64,000 nucleotides of DNA from Pseudomonas sp. 21 (GCF_000955805.1 NZ_JYOA01000001.1:596691-660690), one strand, 5' to 3'; counted from the first letter of the stretch, positions 27,298 to 36,342 are shown. Made by a program: numbers and translations. Notes: generated by a model not told the origin, from the letters alone.

Positions 27298-27957
27298 TCA
27301 ATCCCGATCCGGCGCCCCCAGCGGGAACAGCGACCGGTGCGGCCGCGCCTCTTCCACCGCGCGGGCGAAGGACGGGCGCGCCAGCAAACGCGAGCGGTAG
27401 GCACGCAGCGTCGGATACCGGTCGCCGATGGGGTGGGTCCAGTCCGCATAGAACAGCGAAGGAGCCGCGGCGCAGTCGGCAAGGCTGAAGCTGTCCCCCG
27501 CTGCCCAGGCACGCCCGGCGAGTTCCTCTTCCAGCCAGGCGTAGGCCAGTTCGAGCTTGCTCACCGCATGGGCCAGGCCTTCCGCGCGCTTGCCCGCTTC
27601 GCCGCTCATGGCACCGAGAACGGCATGCTGCACCGGGGTCATCACATGCCAGTCGAAGAAGCGGTCGAGGAAGCGCACGTCCAACGCCTTCAGCGGGTCG
27701 TCCGGCAGCAGGCGTACCGGGCCGGGGTGCTTCAGGTGCAGGTATTCGATGACGATGCTGGTCTCGGCCACGCTGTGCTCGCCATCGAGCAGCACTGGGA
27801 ACTTCGCCAGCGGCCACAAGCGCAGCCAGTGCGCGCCGTTCTCCGGCTGATCCGGGCCGAGGCCGCGGAACTCGAAGGGCGTGGCGTTCTCGTAGAGGGC
27901 GATCAGCACCTTCTGCGTGTAGGAGGAAAACGGATGGCCGAACAGGATGAGGGACAT
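27298..27957 (-). CDS. glutathione S-transferase
   Basis: Cytoplasmic GST of 219 residues. An N-terminal thioredoxin-like domain (SLILFGHPFSSYTQKVLIAL, then KFPVLLDGEHSVAETSIVIEYL with the cis-proline and the Glu-Thr-Ser glutathione contact) precedes an all-helical C-terminal domain. It would conjugate glutathione to an electrophile or act in isomerisation or reduction. It stands alone, facing the aldehyde dehydrogenase. The ribosome site is weak. Substrate unknown. Confidence 0.9.
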   Translation of the reverse strand: MSLILFGHPFSSYTQKVLIALYENATPFEFRGLGPDQPENGAHWLRLWPLAKFPVLLDGEHSVAETSIVIEYLHLKHPGPVRLLPDDPLKALDVRFLDRFFDWHVMTPVQHAVLGAMSGEAGKRAEGLAHAVSKLELAYAWLEEELAGRAWAAGDSFSLADCAAAPSLFYADWTHPIGDRYPTLRAYRSRLLARPSFARAVEEARPHRSLFPLGAPDRD

Positions 27958-28021
27958 GGCGGTTTACCCAGGGCAGACGAAAGTACTCAGCCTAGCCCCG
28001 AATGCCCGCGCCATGGATTTC

Positions 28022-29188
28022 TCAGCAGGCCTGTGCCTGCCCGACCGGGCGCGGCGGTGCGAAGCGACTGGCAAGCGCCAGCATCACCAGGCAAACCAGC
28101 GCCATGCCGATCCAGGCCGGCGCCAGGCTGGCCATGGACTGCCGGGCGAGCCCGGCCAGCAGCGGGAACAGCGCCGCGATCAGGTAGCCCACACCCTGCA
28201 CGAAGCCCACCAGCGCGCCGGCGTCGGCGGGGCTGCGGGCTCTGTCCATGGCGACGATCAGCGACAGCGGGAACAGCGCGCCGATGCCCAGCCCGAGTCC
28301 GACCATGGCAAGCAGTACCAGCTGCTGCGGCCACATCACCAGCACGATCAGGCCGCCGAGCAGCAACGCAATGGCGAGCACGAGCGCCGGGCGACGGTCC
28401 GGCAGGCGGTCGATGAAGGCCGAGACCAGCAGGCCGGCGACCACTTCGGTCAACGTCAGGCCACCGAGCAAGGCACCCGCCTCAGTCGGCGTCCAGCCCA
28501 GGGAGGTGTAGTACGGCGGGAGCCAGGCGAGTACCAGCACGTAGGCGCCCGTGCCCAGACCGAAGAACAGCGCCAGCCATGCCGCGCGCCGGGCGATACC
28601 GGAGAACGCCGTTGCCGCAGAGCTGATGGGCGCCTCTCCCCGTGCCGCTCGGGCCCAGACCGGCAACGCCAACAGCGCGGGCAGCGCCCAGAATGCCAAC
28701 GCCGGTAGCTCGCCCCAGGCTCTCGCCAGCCACGGTGAAGCCACGCTGGCCAGCACGGCGCCGCCCATGATCGCCGTGGAATAGGCACCCATCGCCCCGC
28801 CGACGCGCGCGCCGAAGCGCTGGCGGATGAACACCGGCAGCAACGCCTGGCAGGCGGCGATGCCCAGACCGGCGAGTACCGCGCCACCGAGCAGCCCGGC
28901 CTGCCCCGGCAGCAGGCGCAGCGCGCAGGCCAGGGCAATCAGCAGCAACCCGAACGCCACGCCGAGGCGCACGCCGAAATAGCGCAGCAATTGGGCGGCG
29001 CCCAGCGCGCCCAGGCCCATCAGCAGCACCGGCAGGCTGGTCAGCAGGCTGGCGAGGCTGTCGGACAGCTTCGCGGACGCCTGCAACGCATCCAGCAGCG
29101 GGCCGATGGAGGCCAGCGCCGGGCGCAGGTTGAGGCCGGCCAGCACGACGGCAAGCAGGCAGGCGGCGAGGGAAATGCTTCGAGACAT
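28022..29188 (-). CDS. MFS transporter, CynX/NimT-like
   Basis: 388-residue inner-membrane protein with about 12 hydrophobic segments (LAACLLAVVLAGLNLRPALA is the first). LNLRPALASIGPLL is typical of the CynX/NimT (cyanate/2-nitroimidazole) MFS group, which are probable exporters. I start at MSRSIS, with GGAAGG nine bases before it. It is divergent from a MarR repressor, and two near-identical operator-like sites lie between them. The pair looks like a ligand-controlled efflux or uptake unit. Confidence 0.88.
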   Translation of the reverse strand: MSRSISLAACLLAVVLAGLNLRPALASIGPLLDALQASAKLSDSLASLLTSLPVLLMGLGALGAAQLLRYFGVRLGVAFGLLLIALACALRLLPGQAGLLGGAVLAGLGIAACQALLPVFIRQRFGARVGGAMGAYSTAIMGGAVLASVASPWLARAWGELPALAFWALPALLALPVWARAARGEAPISSAATAFSGIARRAAWLALFFGLGTGAYVLVLAWLPPYYTSLGWTPTEAGALLGGLTLTEVVAGLLVSAFIDRLPDRRPALVLAIALLLGGLIVLVMWPQQLVLLAMVGLGLGIGALFPLSLIVAMDRARSPADAGALVGFVQGVGYLIAALFPLLAGLARQSMASLAPAWIGMALVCLVMLALASRFAPPRPVGQAQAC

Positions 29189-29246
29189 GGCAAACATCCT
29201 TCCAGTGGGGCGCCAGCACTTGATCGCGAAGACGGCGCAGGCGAAT

Positions 29247-29262
29247 ATCTCTACATCAAGAC
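29247..29262. promoter_or_regulatory. MarR-type operator, site 1
   Basis: ATCTCTACATCAAGAC, one of two direct copies in the divergent promoter region. It matches 29275-29290 at 13 of 16 bases. Confidence 0.6.
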
Positions 29263-29272
29263 AAATCCAATG

Positions 29273-29290
29273 TATCTCGACATCAAGATA
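29273..29290. promoter_or_regulatory. MarR-type operator, site 2
   Basis: TATCTCGACATCAAGATA, a near palindrome (TATCT...AGATA outer arms) 13 bp before the MarR ATG. Binding would repress both divergent genes. Confidence 0.7.
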
Positions 29291-29303
29291 AAAAGGAAGC
29301 CCC

Positions 29304-29801
29304 ATGGACAGAGCCGCGTTCGCCGTCGAGCAATGGCGCCAGCAACTGCCCGAGCTGGATACCGACGGCATGCTCCTGCTCGGCCGCCTCGGCGAGGCCG
29401 CGCAACTGATCGCCCGCGACCACCTCAATCCGCTGTTCGCCGAGTACGGCCTGCAGCCGGGCGAGTTCGACGTGCTCGCCACCCTGCGCCGCAGCGGCCC
29501 GCCCTTCCGCCTCACGCCCACCGTGCTCTACGAGGCGGCGATGATCTCCTCCGGCAGCATGACCAACCGTCTCGACCGCCTGGAGAAACAGGGCCTGGTG
29601 CAGCGCATGCCCAACCCCGAGGATGGCCGCGGCTCGCTGGTCGGGCTGAGCGAAGCGGGCCTTGCGCTGATCGACGAAGCCGTCGGCGCCCATGCCGACA
29701 ACCAGCGCCGGGTGCTCTCCGGCCTGAGTGCAGCCGAGCAGAAGAAGCTCGCCGGCCTGCTGGAAAAACTCCTCGCCAGCCTGCCCGACGCCGACGGTTG
29801 A
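29304..29801 (+). CDS. MarR-family regulator
   Basis: 165 residues. The winged helix spans about residues 50-115 (FDVLATLRRSG, then AAMISSGSMTNRLDRLEKQGLVQR and the wing PNPEDGRGSLVGLSEAG). The family represses neighbouring transport genes and is released by small aromatic or phenolic ligands. AAAAGGAAG lies upstream of ATG. It is divergent from the CynX/NimT-like transporter, with two operator-like sites in between. Confidence 0.9.
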   Translation: MDRAAFAVEQWRQQLPELDTDGMLLLGRLGEAAQLIARDHLNPLFAEYGLQPGEFDVLATLRRSGPPFRLTPTVLYEAAMISSGSMTNRLDRLEKQGLVQRMPNPEDGRGSLVGLSEAGLALIDEAVGAHADNQRRVLSGLSAAEQKKLAGLLEKLLASLPDADG

Positions 29802-29807
29802 ACGAGC

Positions 29808-29830
29808 GCCCTCCGGCTTCGGCGGAGGGC
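29808..29830 (+). terminator. hairpin after marR gene
   Basis: GCCCTCCG / CGGAGGGC, an 8-bp stem with a 7-base loop, 7 bp after the stop. It is followed by TTCGCG rather than a T-run. Confidence 0.5.
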
Positions 29831-30087
29831 TTCGCGCACAGGAACCATCGTCCCAGAGCGGCCCATGGCCACTATTCCGGCCGCCGCCGATGTCGTTTTT
29901 GGTCATGCCCACGGCGATTTCGAGCAACTCGCCACCCACCCACTGCCTTAGCTTGAGCCCCGCGTGAAGCGCATTGCCGCCACGCGGATTCCCCCCGCCT
30001 CGCCTTGAGAACCAGCGGCTGCGGGGAAGCTGCGCCCGGCCATGCGTCATCGCGCCCTACATAACAATTTCAATAAAAGGCCGACAG

Positions 30088-31500
30088 ATGAGTGCTCCCA
30101 GTGCAAAAGGCGCCAATGGCGATCTGGTACAGGGCTTCAAGCCCCGCCACGTAACCATGCTTTCCATCGCGGGAATCATCGGCGCAGGGTTGTTCGTCGG
30201 CTCCGGCCACGCGATTGCCGCCGCCGGCCCTTCCGCCATCGTCGCCTACGCCCTCTCCGGGCTGCTGGTAGTGCTGGTGATGCGCATGCTCGGCGAGATG
30301 GCCGTGGCCAGCCCCGACACCGGCTCCTTCTCGGCCTATGCCGACCAGGCCATCGGCCGCTGGGCCGGGTTCACCATCGGCTGGCTGTACTGGTGGTTCT
30401 GGGTGCTGGTCATCCCCATCGAGGCCATCGCCGCCGGGGTCATCCTCAACAACTGGTTCCCGCAGGTCGAGACCTGGGTATTCGCCCTGTCGATGACCCT
30501 GCTGCTGACCGTCACCAACCTGTTCAGCGTGGCCAAGTACGGCGAGTTCGAATTCTGGTTCGCCATGCTCAAGGTGGTCGCCATCGTCGCCTTCATCGGC
30601 CTCGGCGCGGCGGCGCTGCTGGGCCTGCTGCCGGGGCGCGAGGTCAGCGGCCTGCACAGGCTGATGGGTGAACACGGCGGCTTCATGCCCAACGGCTGGA
30701 CGGCGATCTTCAGTGCACTGATCACCACCCTGTTCAGCTTCATCGGCACCGAGGCGGTGACCATCGCCGCCGCCGAATCCAGCGACCCCAGCCGCAACAT
30801 CGCCAAGGCCACGCGCTCGGTGATCTGGCGCATCAGCGTGTTCTACCTGCTGTCGATCCTGGTGATCATCTCGGTGGTGCCGTGGGACGATCCGCGCCTG
30901 GTGGAGATCGGCTCCTACCAGCGCACCCTGGAACTGCTGCACATCCCCAACGCACAACTGCTGATGGACCTGGTGGTGCTGGTCGCCGTGGCCAGCTGCC
31001 TGAATTCCTCGGTGTACATCGCCTCGCGGATGATCTATTCGCTGAGCCGCCGCCACGACGCCCCGGCCTTCATCCAGCGCACCTCGGCGGCGGGCGTGCC
31101 GCGCGCGGCGGTGATCGCCAGCACACTGATCGGCATGTTCACCACCCTGCTGAACTTCTTTGCGCCGGGCCGGCTGTTCGAGTTCCTGCTGGCCAGCTCC
31201 GGCTCCATCGCCCTGCTCGTCTACCTCGCCATCGCCGTGTCACAGCTGCGCATGCGCGGCATCCTGCGCCGGAGCAACCACGAACTGGTGTTTCGCATGT
31301 GGCTGTTCCCCTGGCTGACCTGGCTGGTGATCGGGATCATCAGCTTCATCCTGGCGGTGATGTTCATCATGCCGACGCACCGCGTGGAGGTGAGCTCGAC
31401 CCTGGCCCTGACGGTGGTCATCATCCTGCTCAGCCAGACCAGCCGACGCACCTCGCCACCTCAACAGGCCGCCATCGGCCGCCGCGCCGTGCGCGGCTGA
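30088..31500 (+). CDS. amino acid permease, GabP-like
   Basis: 470-residue APC-superfamily permease with 12 membrane segments. The N-terminus (GFKPRHVTMLSIAGIIGAGL) and the stretch AIGRWAGFTIGWLYWWFWVL are very close to the GABA permease GabP of E. coli as I remember it. It would import GABA or a related amino acid with protons. AAAAGG precedes the ATG. A GlxA/AraC-type regulator follows after 31 bp and is probably cotranscribed. The window also contains a Sad-type succinate semialdehyde dehydrogenase (49.4 kb), which would act later in GABA use, but the two are not adjacent. Confidence 0.88.
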   Translation: MSAPSAKGANGDLVQGFKPRHVTMLSIAGIIGAGLFVGSGHAIAAAGPSAIVAYALSGLLVVLVMRMLGEMAVASPDTGSFSAYADQAIGRWAGFTIGWLYWWFWVLVIPIEAIAAGVILNNWFPQVETWVFALSMTLLLTVTNLFSVAKYGEFEFWFAMLKVVAIVAFIGLGAAALLGLLPGREVSGLHRLMGEHGGFMPNGWTAIFSALITTLFSFIGTEAVTIAAAESSDPSRNIAKATRSVIWRISVFYLLSILVIISVVPWDDPRLVEIGSYQRTLELLHIPNAQLLMDLVVLVAVASCLNSSVYIASRMIYSLSRRHDAPAFIQRTSAAGVPRAAVIASTLIGMFTTLLNFFAPGRLFEFLLASSGSIALLVYLAIAVSQLRMRGILRRSNHELVFRMWLFPWLTWLVIGIISFILAVMFIMPTHRVEVSSTLALTVVIILLSQTSRRTSPPQQAAIGRRAVRG

Positions 31501-31531
31501 GCCAGCCGCCCACGCGCAGACGAGGTGCCGA

Positions 31532-32566
31532 TTGGTCGAACGCCGCCAGTTCAGTGGAGCCATGCAGGGCCGCAACCTGCGCTACCTGGATGATGACTCC
31601 AGGGAGCCCGGCCGCCTCGCGCGGGTGGGCTTCCTGCTGCTCGAACATTTCTCCCTGCCGGCCTTCACCCAGGCGCTGGATACGCTGGTCACCGCCAACC
31701 TGATCCGCGTGCAATCGTTCGCTACCGAGACTTTCAGCCTCGACGGCGAATCGGTCACCAGCGACCTGGGTCTGGTGATCTGCCCCGGCGAGACGCTGAG
31801 CTCGGCGCAACTCGCCGAGCTCGACCTGCTGGTGGTCTGCGGCGGCCTGCGCACCCCGCTGCGCGCGATCCCCGAGCTGACGCGCCTGCTGCAGATCGCC
31901 GCCGACCGCGGCATCGCCCTCGCCGGCCTGTGGAACGGTGCCTGGTTCCTCGGCCAGGCCGGCCTGCTGGACGGCTACCGCTGCGCGATACACCCGGAGA
32001 ACCGCGCGGCGCTGGCGGAGATCGCCCGCCACAGCGAAGTCACCAGCGAGAGCTACCAGGCCGACCGCGACCGCCTCACCGCCGCCAGCCCCACCGGCGC
32101 CTTCAACCTCGTGCTGGAGTGGATCAACGCGCGGCACGGCCGCGAACTGGTGGACGCCATCGTCGACATCCTCGCCTTCGAGGAATCGCGCTTTCGCCGC
32201 ACCCGCCCGGCGCTGCACGAAAAGCTCAGCGAGCCGCTGCGCGAGGCGATCAACCTGATGAGCGCGAACATCGAGGAACCGCTGAGCCAGGACCAGCTGT
32301 CGAGCTACGTCGGGCGCTCCAAGCGGCAGATCGAACGGCTGTTCCAGGAACAATTGGGCACCACGCCGGTGCGCTATTACCTTGAGCTGCGCATCACCGA
32401 AAGCCGCCGCCTGCTGCAGCATTCCAGCCTGCCGATGTACGAGGTCGGGCTGGCCTGCGGCTTCGTCTCGCCCAGCCACTTCAGCAAGTGCTACACGTCT
32501 TTCTACGGCTATTCGCCGTCCAGGGAAGCGCGCTACGGCTGCGTGAAAGCCCAACGAACCTTGTAG
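31532..32566 (+). CDS. GlxA/AraC-family regulator (DJ-1/PfpI + HTH)
   Basis: 344 residues. The N-terminal half is a DJ-1/PfpI (GATase-1-like) domain (RVGFLLLEHFSLPAFTQALD, LVVCGGLRTP, GLWNGAWFLGQAGLLDG). The C-terminus is an AraC double helix-turn-helix (LSSYVGRSKRQIERLFQEQL, then ACGFVSPSHFSKCYTSFYG). In pseudomonads this architecture includes ArgR, CdhR and GbdR, which control amino acid or quaternary amine use. I take a TTG start at 31532 because GAGG is six bases upstream; an ATG at 31562 has GGAG too close. It probably regulates the permease before it. Confidence 0.88.
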   Translation: MVERRQFSGAMQGRNLRYLDDDSREPGRLARVGFLLLEHFSLPAFTQALDTLVTANLIRVQSFATETFSLDGESVTSDLGLVICPGETLSSAQLAELDLLVVCGGLRTPLRAIPELTRLLQIAADRGIALAGLWNGAWFLGQAGLLDGYRCAIHPENRAALAEIARHSEVTSESYQADRDRLTAASPTGAFNLVLEWINARHGRELVDAIVDILAFEESRFRRTRPALHEKLSEPLREAINLMSANIEEPLSQDQLSSYVGRSKRQIERLFQEQLGTTPVRYYLELRITESRRLLQHSSLPMYEVGLACGFVSPSHFSKCYTSFYGYSPSREARYGCVKAQRTL

Positions 32567-32610
32567 GAGCGCGCCATGCGCGCGATTCGCGGGCATGGCC
32601 CGCTCCTACA
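32562..32610. repeat. inverted REP pair, 'GCGCGCCATGCGCGC' flavour
   Basis: TGTAGGAGCGCGCCATGCGC faces GGGCATGGCCCGCTCCTACA immediately after the regulator stop. Confidence 0.75.
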
Positions 32611-32632
32611 GGGAGACACCTGCGCCAGCCAT

Positions 32633-32662
32633 AAAAAAACCGCGCCCTGAGGCGCGGCTTTT
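32633..32662. terminator. bidirectional terminator
   Basis: CCGCGCC / GGCGCGG stem with loop CTGA, seven A on the left and four T on the right. It serves the regulator on one side and the amidase on the other. Confidence 0.85.
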
Positions 32663-32680
32663 CAACTGCCGTAGTGCCGA

Positions 32681-34375
32681 TCAGCCCAGCGGCGGCGTGC
32701 TCGGCGGCACCAGGCGCTTGGAGCCAGTGGCCTCGAAGGCCGCGGCGAAGCGCAGCAGCGCGGAGTCGTCATAGGCGCGGCCGGCGAAGGTCAGGCCCAC
32801 CGGCATGCCGATGTCGGCCATCACGCCCATCGGCACGGTGACGGTCGGCACGCCCAGGTGACGGATCGCCAGGTTGCCGTTGGCGACCCAGATGCCGTTG
32901 CTCCAGGCGATGTCGGCCGATTCCGGGTTCACGTCGGCGTCCGCCGGGCCGACATCGGCCACGGTGGGGAACAGCACGGCGTCGAGCTTCAGGCCGTCCA
33001 TCCAGTCTTCCAGGTCGAGCTTGCGGGTCTTTTCCAGGCCGCGCAGGCCGTCGGGCAGGCTCTCGATCTGGTCCCAGGTCTTCAGGCCACGCTTGGCCAT
33101 GTTGACGTACTCGTCCATGCCGGCGACCAGGTCGTCCTCGCGGTTCGGCAGGGTGCCCGGGTCATGGGGGAAGATCTTCGGCCCGTCGACGTCGGCCAGC
33201 TTGTTGAGCTTGGGGTCGCCGTTGGCGCGAAGGAAATCGTCGAAGCCCCAGCCGGACAGCTCCCACAGCTCGTCATGCATGAACTGCTCGGTAACGAAGC
33301 CACGGTTGAACACGGTCGGCGCGCCAGGGCGGTCGCCCTCGCAGTTGGAAACCAGCGGGAAGTCCACTTCGACGACTTCGGCGCCGGCGGCTTCCAGGGC
33401 CTTGCGGGCCTGTTCCCAGAGGTCGATGACCGAGGCGCGGGTGTTGATGCGCTGGCCGGTCGGACCGCCGATGCCGGGTTTCTCGCTGGTGCCGGCCAGT
33501 TCGTCCTTGTTGATGAACATGCGCGGTACGCCCAGGCGCTTGCCCTTGAGGGCTTCCGGGCCGGCGGCGAGGTCCAGGTAGGAAGCCGGGCGCACTTCGG
33601 AAACGGCAGGGATCGGCACCCACGGCTGCAGGCGCCAGAGGTCGCCACGCTTGTCGGTGTCTTCGGCGACGACCACGTCGAGCACTTCCAGCAGGTCGGC
33701 CATGGTACGGGCGTAGGGCACCACCACGTCCATGGTCGGGGTCAGCGGCCAGTTGCCACGAACCGAGATCACGCCACGGGACGGGGTGTAGGCGCACAGG
33801 CCGTTGTTCGAGGCCGGGCCACGACCGCTGGACCAGGTTTCTTCCGCCAGGCCGAAGGCCGAGAAGCTCGCGGCGGTCGCGGTGCCGGCGCCGTTGGAGG
33901 AGCCGGAGGCGAAGGGCGCGGTGAGGAACTTGCGGTTGTACGGGCTTTCCGCACGGCCGTAGACGCCGCGCTGCATGCCACCGTTGGCCATGGGCGGCAT
34001 GTTGGTCTTGCCCAGGCAGATGGCGCCGCCGGCGCGCAGGCGCTCGACGGTGAAGGCGTCGCGGTAGGCGACCAGGTCCTTGAAGGCCGGGCTGCCGGAA
34101 GCGGCGGTCAGGCCTTTGACCAGGTAGCTGTCCTTGGCGGTGTAGGGGATGCCATCCAGCGGGCCGAGGGTCTCGCCACGGGCGCGGCGGGCGTCGGAGG
34201 CTTCGGCTTCCTTCAGGGCCTCGGTGTTGCGCACGACCACGGCGTTCAGCTGGGTCGGGCCATCGTAGGCGTCGATGCGCGCGAGGTAGGCCTTGACCAG
34301 TTCGACCGCGGTGGTGCGGCCCGACTCCAGGGCTTCACGCAGCTGCGCAATGGAAACTTCGGTTACCTCGATCAT
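32681..34375 (-). CDS. amidase-signature family hydrolase
   Basis: 564 residues with the Ser-cisSer-Lys core: Lys in IPYTAKDSY and the glycine/serine loop in PFASGSSNGAGTATAASF. It hydrolyses an amide or aryl-amide to the acid and ammonia. No GatB or GatC lies nearby, so it is a free-standing amidase, not the tRNA amidotransferase. The serine-rich loop starts ASGSSNG where many members have GGSSGG, a modest departure. The ATG at MIEVTEVS has only a weak ribosome site. It is a single gene ended by a bidirectional terminator. Substrate unknown. Confidence 0.9.
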   Translation of the reverse strand: MIEVTEVSIAQLREALESGRTTAVELVKAYLARIDAYDGPTQLNAVVVRNTEALKEAEASDARRARGETLGPLDGIPYTAKDSYLVKGLTAASGSPAFKDLVAYRDAFTVERLRAGGAICLGKTNMPPMANGGMQRGVYGRAESPYNRKFLTAPFASGSSNGAGTATAASFSAFGLAEETWSSGRGPASNNGLCAYTPSRGVISVRGNWPLTPTMDVVVPYARTMADLLEVLDVVVAEDTDKRGDLWRLQPWVPIPAVSEVRPASYLDLAAGPEALKGKRLGVPRMFINKDELAGTSEKPGIGGPTGQRINTRASVIDLWEQARKALEAAGAEVVEVDFPLVSNCEGDRPGAPTVFNRGFVTEQFMHDELWELSGWGFDDFLRANGDPKLNKLADVDGPKIFPHDPGTLPNREDDLVAGMDEYVNMAKRGLKTWDQIESLPDGLRGLEKTRKLDLEDWMDGLKLDAVLFPTVADVGPADADVNPESADIAWSNGIWVANGNLAIRHLGVPTVTVPMGVMADIGMPVGLTFAGRAYDDSALLRFAAAFEATGSKRLVPPSTPPLG

Positions 34376-34825
34376 GCTTTCACCGTCGGCTGAAGGGTGG
34401 TGGGAAGGGGCAGGTCTGCGTCGCGACGGACCCAGACGGCGCAAGTCGGAAAATGCGTGTTCATCTCGATTCTCTTGTACTTCTGTTACGCGACGGGAGT
34501 GAGTTTACCGTCGGCCGGCGGCGTCGTTCAGCGCCCGGCGGACAAACCGGATGCGCATCCTGGGCACGGAAAGGCGAATACAGCCGCCAGGGCGCACACA
34601 CTGGCATGACCGATCAGAATACACAACAGTCGTAAATTAAAAAAAACGCCCATCGAGTGGGGGGCTCGACGGGCGATACGTGGGCGCTGGGGGGAGCGCC
34701 CCTGGAGAGTGAATCAGCGAAAGCCCGATGGCAGACACTGACGCAGGCCTTTCGCCGCCTGCCGGCGCTGGGCGGGTCGCTGGGGGGAGCGATCCGCTCG
34801 AAGACGTATCAACCTCTACAGATCA
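34376..34825. other. intergenic region, amidase / lipoprotein
   Basis: About 450 bp on which two minus-strand genes border. It holds the terminator hairpin at 34647-34675 and a GGGGGG-rich stretch (34657-34700, 34770-34795). I see no gene with a ribosome site. Confidence 0.6.
34641..34675 (-). terminator. rho-independent terminator of lipoprotein gene
   Basis: On the minus strand CGCCCGTCGAG / CTCGATGGGCG (10 of 11 paired) is followed by a run of eight T. It is the first terminator downstream of the minus-strand lipoprotein gene, though 150 bp away. Confidence 0.65.
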
Positions 34826-35215
34826 TCAACCGTGCTGCGAGCACTGGTAGGCGGCGTCCAGCAGCTCGCCCTTGTCCTGCCAGGCGCTGCGCTGGTAGGC
34901 GCTGAAGTGGTTGCCGCCGGCGATCGGGGTCACCTGCACGATACCGCTGGCCTGCAGCGGGTCGGCGCTGCCGGTGAGCAGCCGGCGGGTGGTGCCGCTG
35001 TCGCTGACGAAGGTGGCGGTGCCGGGGGTGAGCCGGCCGTCGACACAGCTCAGGTAGGCGCTGCTGTCCTGGGCGGTGGTGCCGCCGAGGCTGTCCCAGC
35101 TCAGCCGGGTTTCGGAGGTCGCCGCGCAGCCGGTGAGGCTGGCCACGGCCAGCAGCAGCGGGCCGAGGGCGATGCGGGCAGCCAGGCGATTGGGTGTGGG
35201 GCGCTGGGTGTTCAT
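34826..35215 (-). CDS. small lipoprotein, unknown function
   Basis: 129 residues. The N-terminus is a lipoprotein signal (ARIALGPLLLAVASLTGCAA) with the lipobox LTGC and Cys29 as the lipidated residue. There is no Asp at position +2, so outer-membrane sorting is expected. The mature part has two more cysteines (LSCVDG and YQCSQHG) that could form a disulfide. AAGGGA precedes the ATG. I do not recognise the family and it has no operon partner. Confidence 0.75.
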   Translation of the reverse strand: MNTQRPTPNRLAARIALGPLLLAVASLTGCAATSETRLSWDSLGGTTAQDSSAYLSCVDGRLTPGTATFVSDSGTTRRLLTGSADPLQASGIVQVTPIAGGNHFSAYQRSAWQDKGELLDAAYQCSQHG

Positions 35216-35417
35216 CGATTCTGTCCCTTGCTCGGTTCAACAAGCTCTTGGGACAGATACTCAGCCGCGCCCGGCCCGCGCACCACTCGATTGCATCGAT
35301 AGTGAAGCTCGACGTCATCGATGGTTGCACGCCGCTGCGCAGGAAGTTCGAACCCTCACCGCCCGGCCGGGTCGCAAATCAGGAAGCCCTTGTCTGTCTA
35401 ACCCCGGAGGACACGCC

Positions 35418-35837
35418 ATGAGCTACGACTGGGACCTGATCGAACGCCTGCTGCTGCGCGCCCAGGAATGCGCCGACCAACCCTACAAGGCCCGCGAATG
35501 CGGCGAGGAAGTGGCCGAACAGCACCGGCTGCAGGGCGAGCCGGTGAACGGCAGCGTGGACCATCTCAAAAGGGTTGCCGGTGACCTGGAGGGTGATCTG
35601 CTCAGGAACGGCTACATCCGCGAACGTCCACGCGAGCATGGCGGCACCGGCAACAACGTCGAGTTGACCGACCGCGGCACCGAGTTGCTCACCCTGATCA
35701 GCCGCAGCTTCCCGGACCACCTGGTGTTCCGCCAGTTGCTCGACGAACAGGGCGAAACCGCATTGCTGCCGGAATCCTTCGACCTGCTGGCCGAACGCGC
35801 CACCCGCGACCGGGTGAACGATCGACCGGAGCGCTGA
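35418..35837 (+). CDS. hypothetical winged-helix-like protein (DUF2513-like)
   Basis: 139 residues, starting MSYDWDLIERLLLRAQECAD with CCGGAGG upstream. The pattern of an N-terminal helix, a 'hhKrvaGdLEgdLLrnGYIreRP' helix-turn segment and 'VELTDRGTELL' resembles small winged-helix proteins such as DUF2513, often linked to phage or regulatory functions. No membrane segment, no signal peptide. It converges on a GNAT gene with only 4 bp between stops. Function unknown. Confidence 0.7.
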   Translation: MSYDWDLIERLLLRAQECADQPYKARECGEEVAEQHRLQGEPVNGSVDHLKRVAGDLEGDLLRNGYIRERPREHGGTGNNVELTDRGTELLTLISRSFPDHLVFRQLLDEQGETALLPESFDLLAERATRDRVNDRPER

Positions 35838-35841
35838 AGGC

Positions 35842-36342
35842 TCAGGCGGCTGGCAGCTCCATCACCATCTCGTGCCACGCCATGCCGCCGTGGTCGGACG
35901 CCGACGGCTTCACGTAGCGGTAGCCGAAGCGCTCGTAGAGCGGCACGTGGCGGTCCTTGCACATCAGGTGGATGGTGCGCTTGCCCAGGCCCGCCATGCG
36001 TTCGACGAAAGTCCGCATCAGCAGCGACGCATAGCCTTTGCCCTGCTGCGCCGGGTCGATCACCACCGACATGATCACCACGTTGGGCGCCGCCGGATCG
36101 TGGCCGATGAGCTCCTTGAAGTCCTCGTCGGACATCACCACCTCGAACGCGCAACCGCTGTTGATGAAGCCGATGATCTCGCCGCCCAGCTCCATGATCA
36201 GGAAGCCTTCGGGATACTGCGCGATGCGCGTGGCGATCTTCTCGCGGGTGGCCGCCTCGTCGCCTTCGTAGGCGGATATTTCGATCTCGAAACAGCGGTC
36301 GGTGTCGGCGGGAGTGGCAGTGCGGAAGGTCGGAGCGGTCAT
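35842..36342 (-). CDS. GNAT acetyltransferase, aralkylamine-type-like
   Basis: 166-residue GNAT-fold protein. The acetyl-CoA loop is VVIDPAQQGKGYASLLM (Q/RxxGxG/A), and the C-terminal MCKDRHVPLYERFGYRYV resembles the CEDALVPFYQRFGF segment of serotonin/arylalkylamine N-acetyltransferases. It may acetylate a primary amine in the cytoplasm. That is of interest because the window also encodes an amine dehydrogenase, but the two are not in one operon. The ATG is 81 bp from the RidA stop on the same strand. Amine specificity is inference. Confidence 0.82.
   Translation of the reverse strand: MTAPTFRTATPADTDRCFEIEISAYEGDEAATREKIATRIAQYPEGFLIMELGGEIIGFINSGCAFEVVMSDEDFKELIGHDPAAPNVVIMSVVIDPAQQGKGYASLLMRTFVERMAGLGKRTIHLMCKDRHVPLYERFGYRYVKPSASDHGGMAWHEMVMELPAA

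Noticed and set aside
32681-34375. Amidase as GatA of tRNA amidotransferase
   Set aside because: No gatB or gatC nearby, and the gene is isolated with its own terminator.
35076-35417. N-terminal extension of the winged-helix protein at 35.4 kb
   Set aside because: It crosses the antisense lipoprotein gene and an intergenic region. The ATG at 35418 has a strong CCGGAGG.
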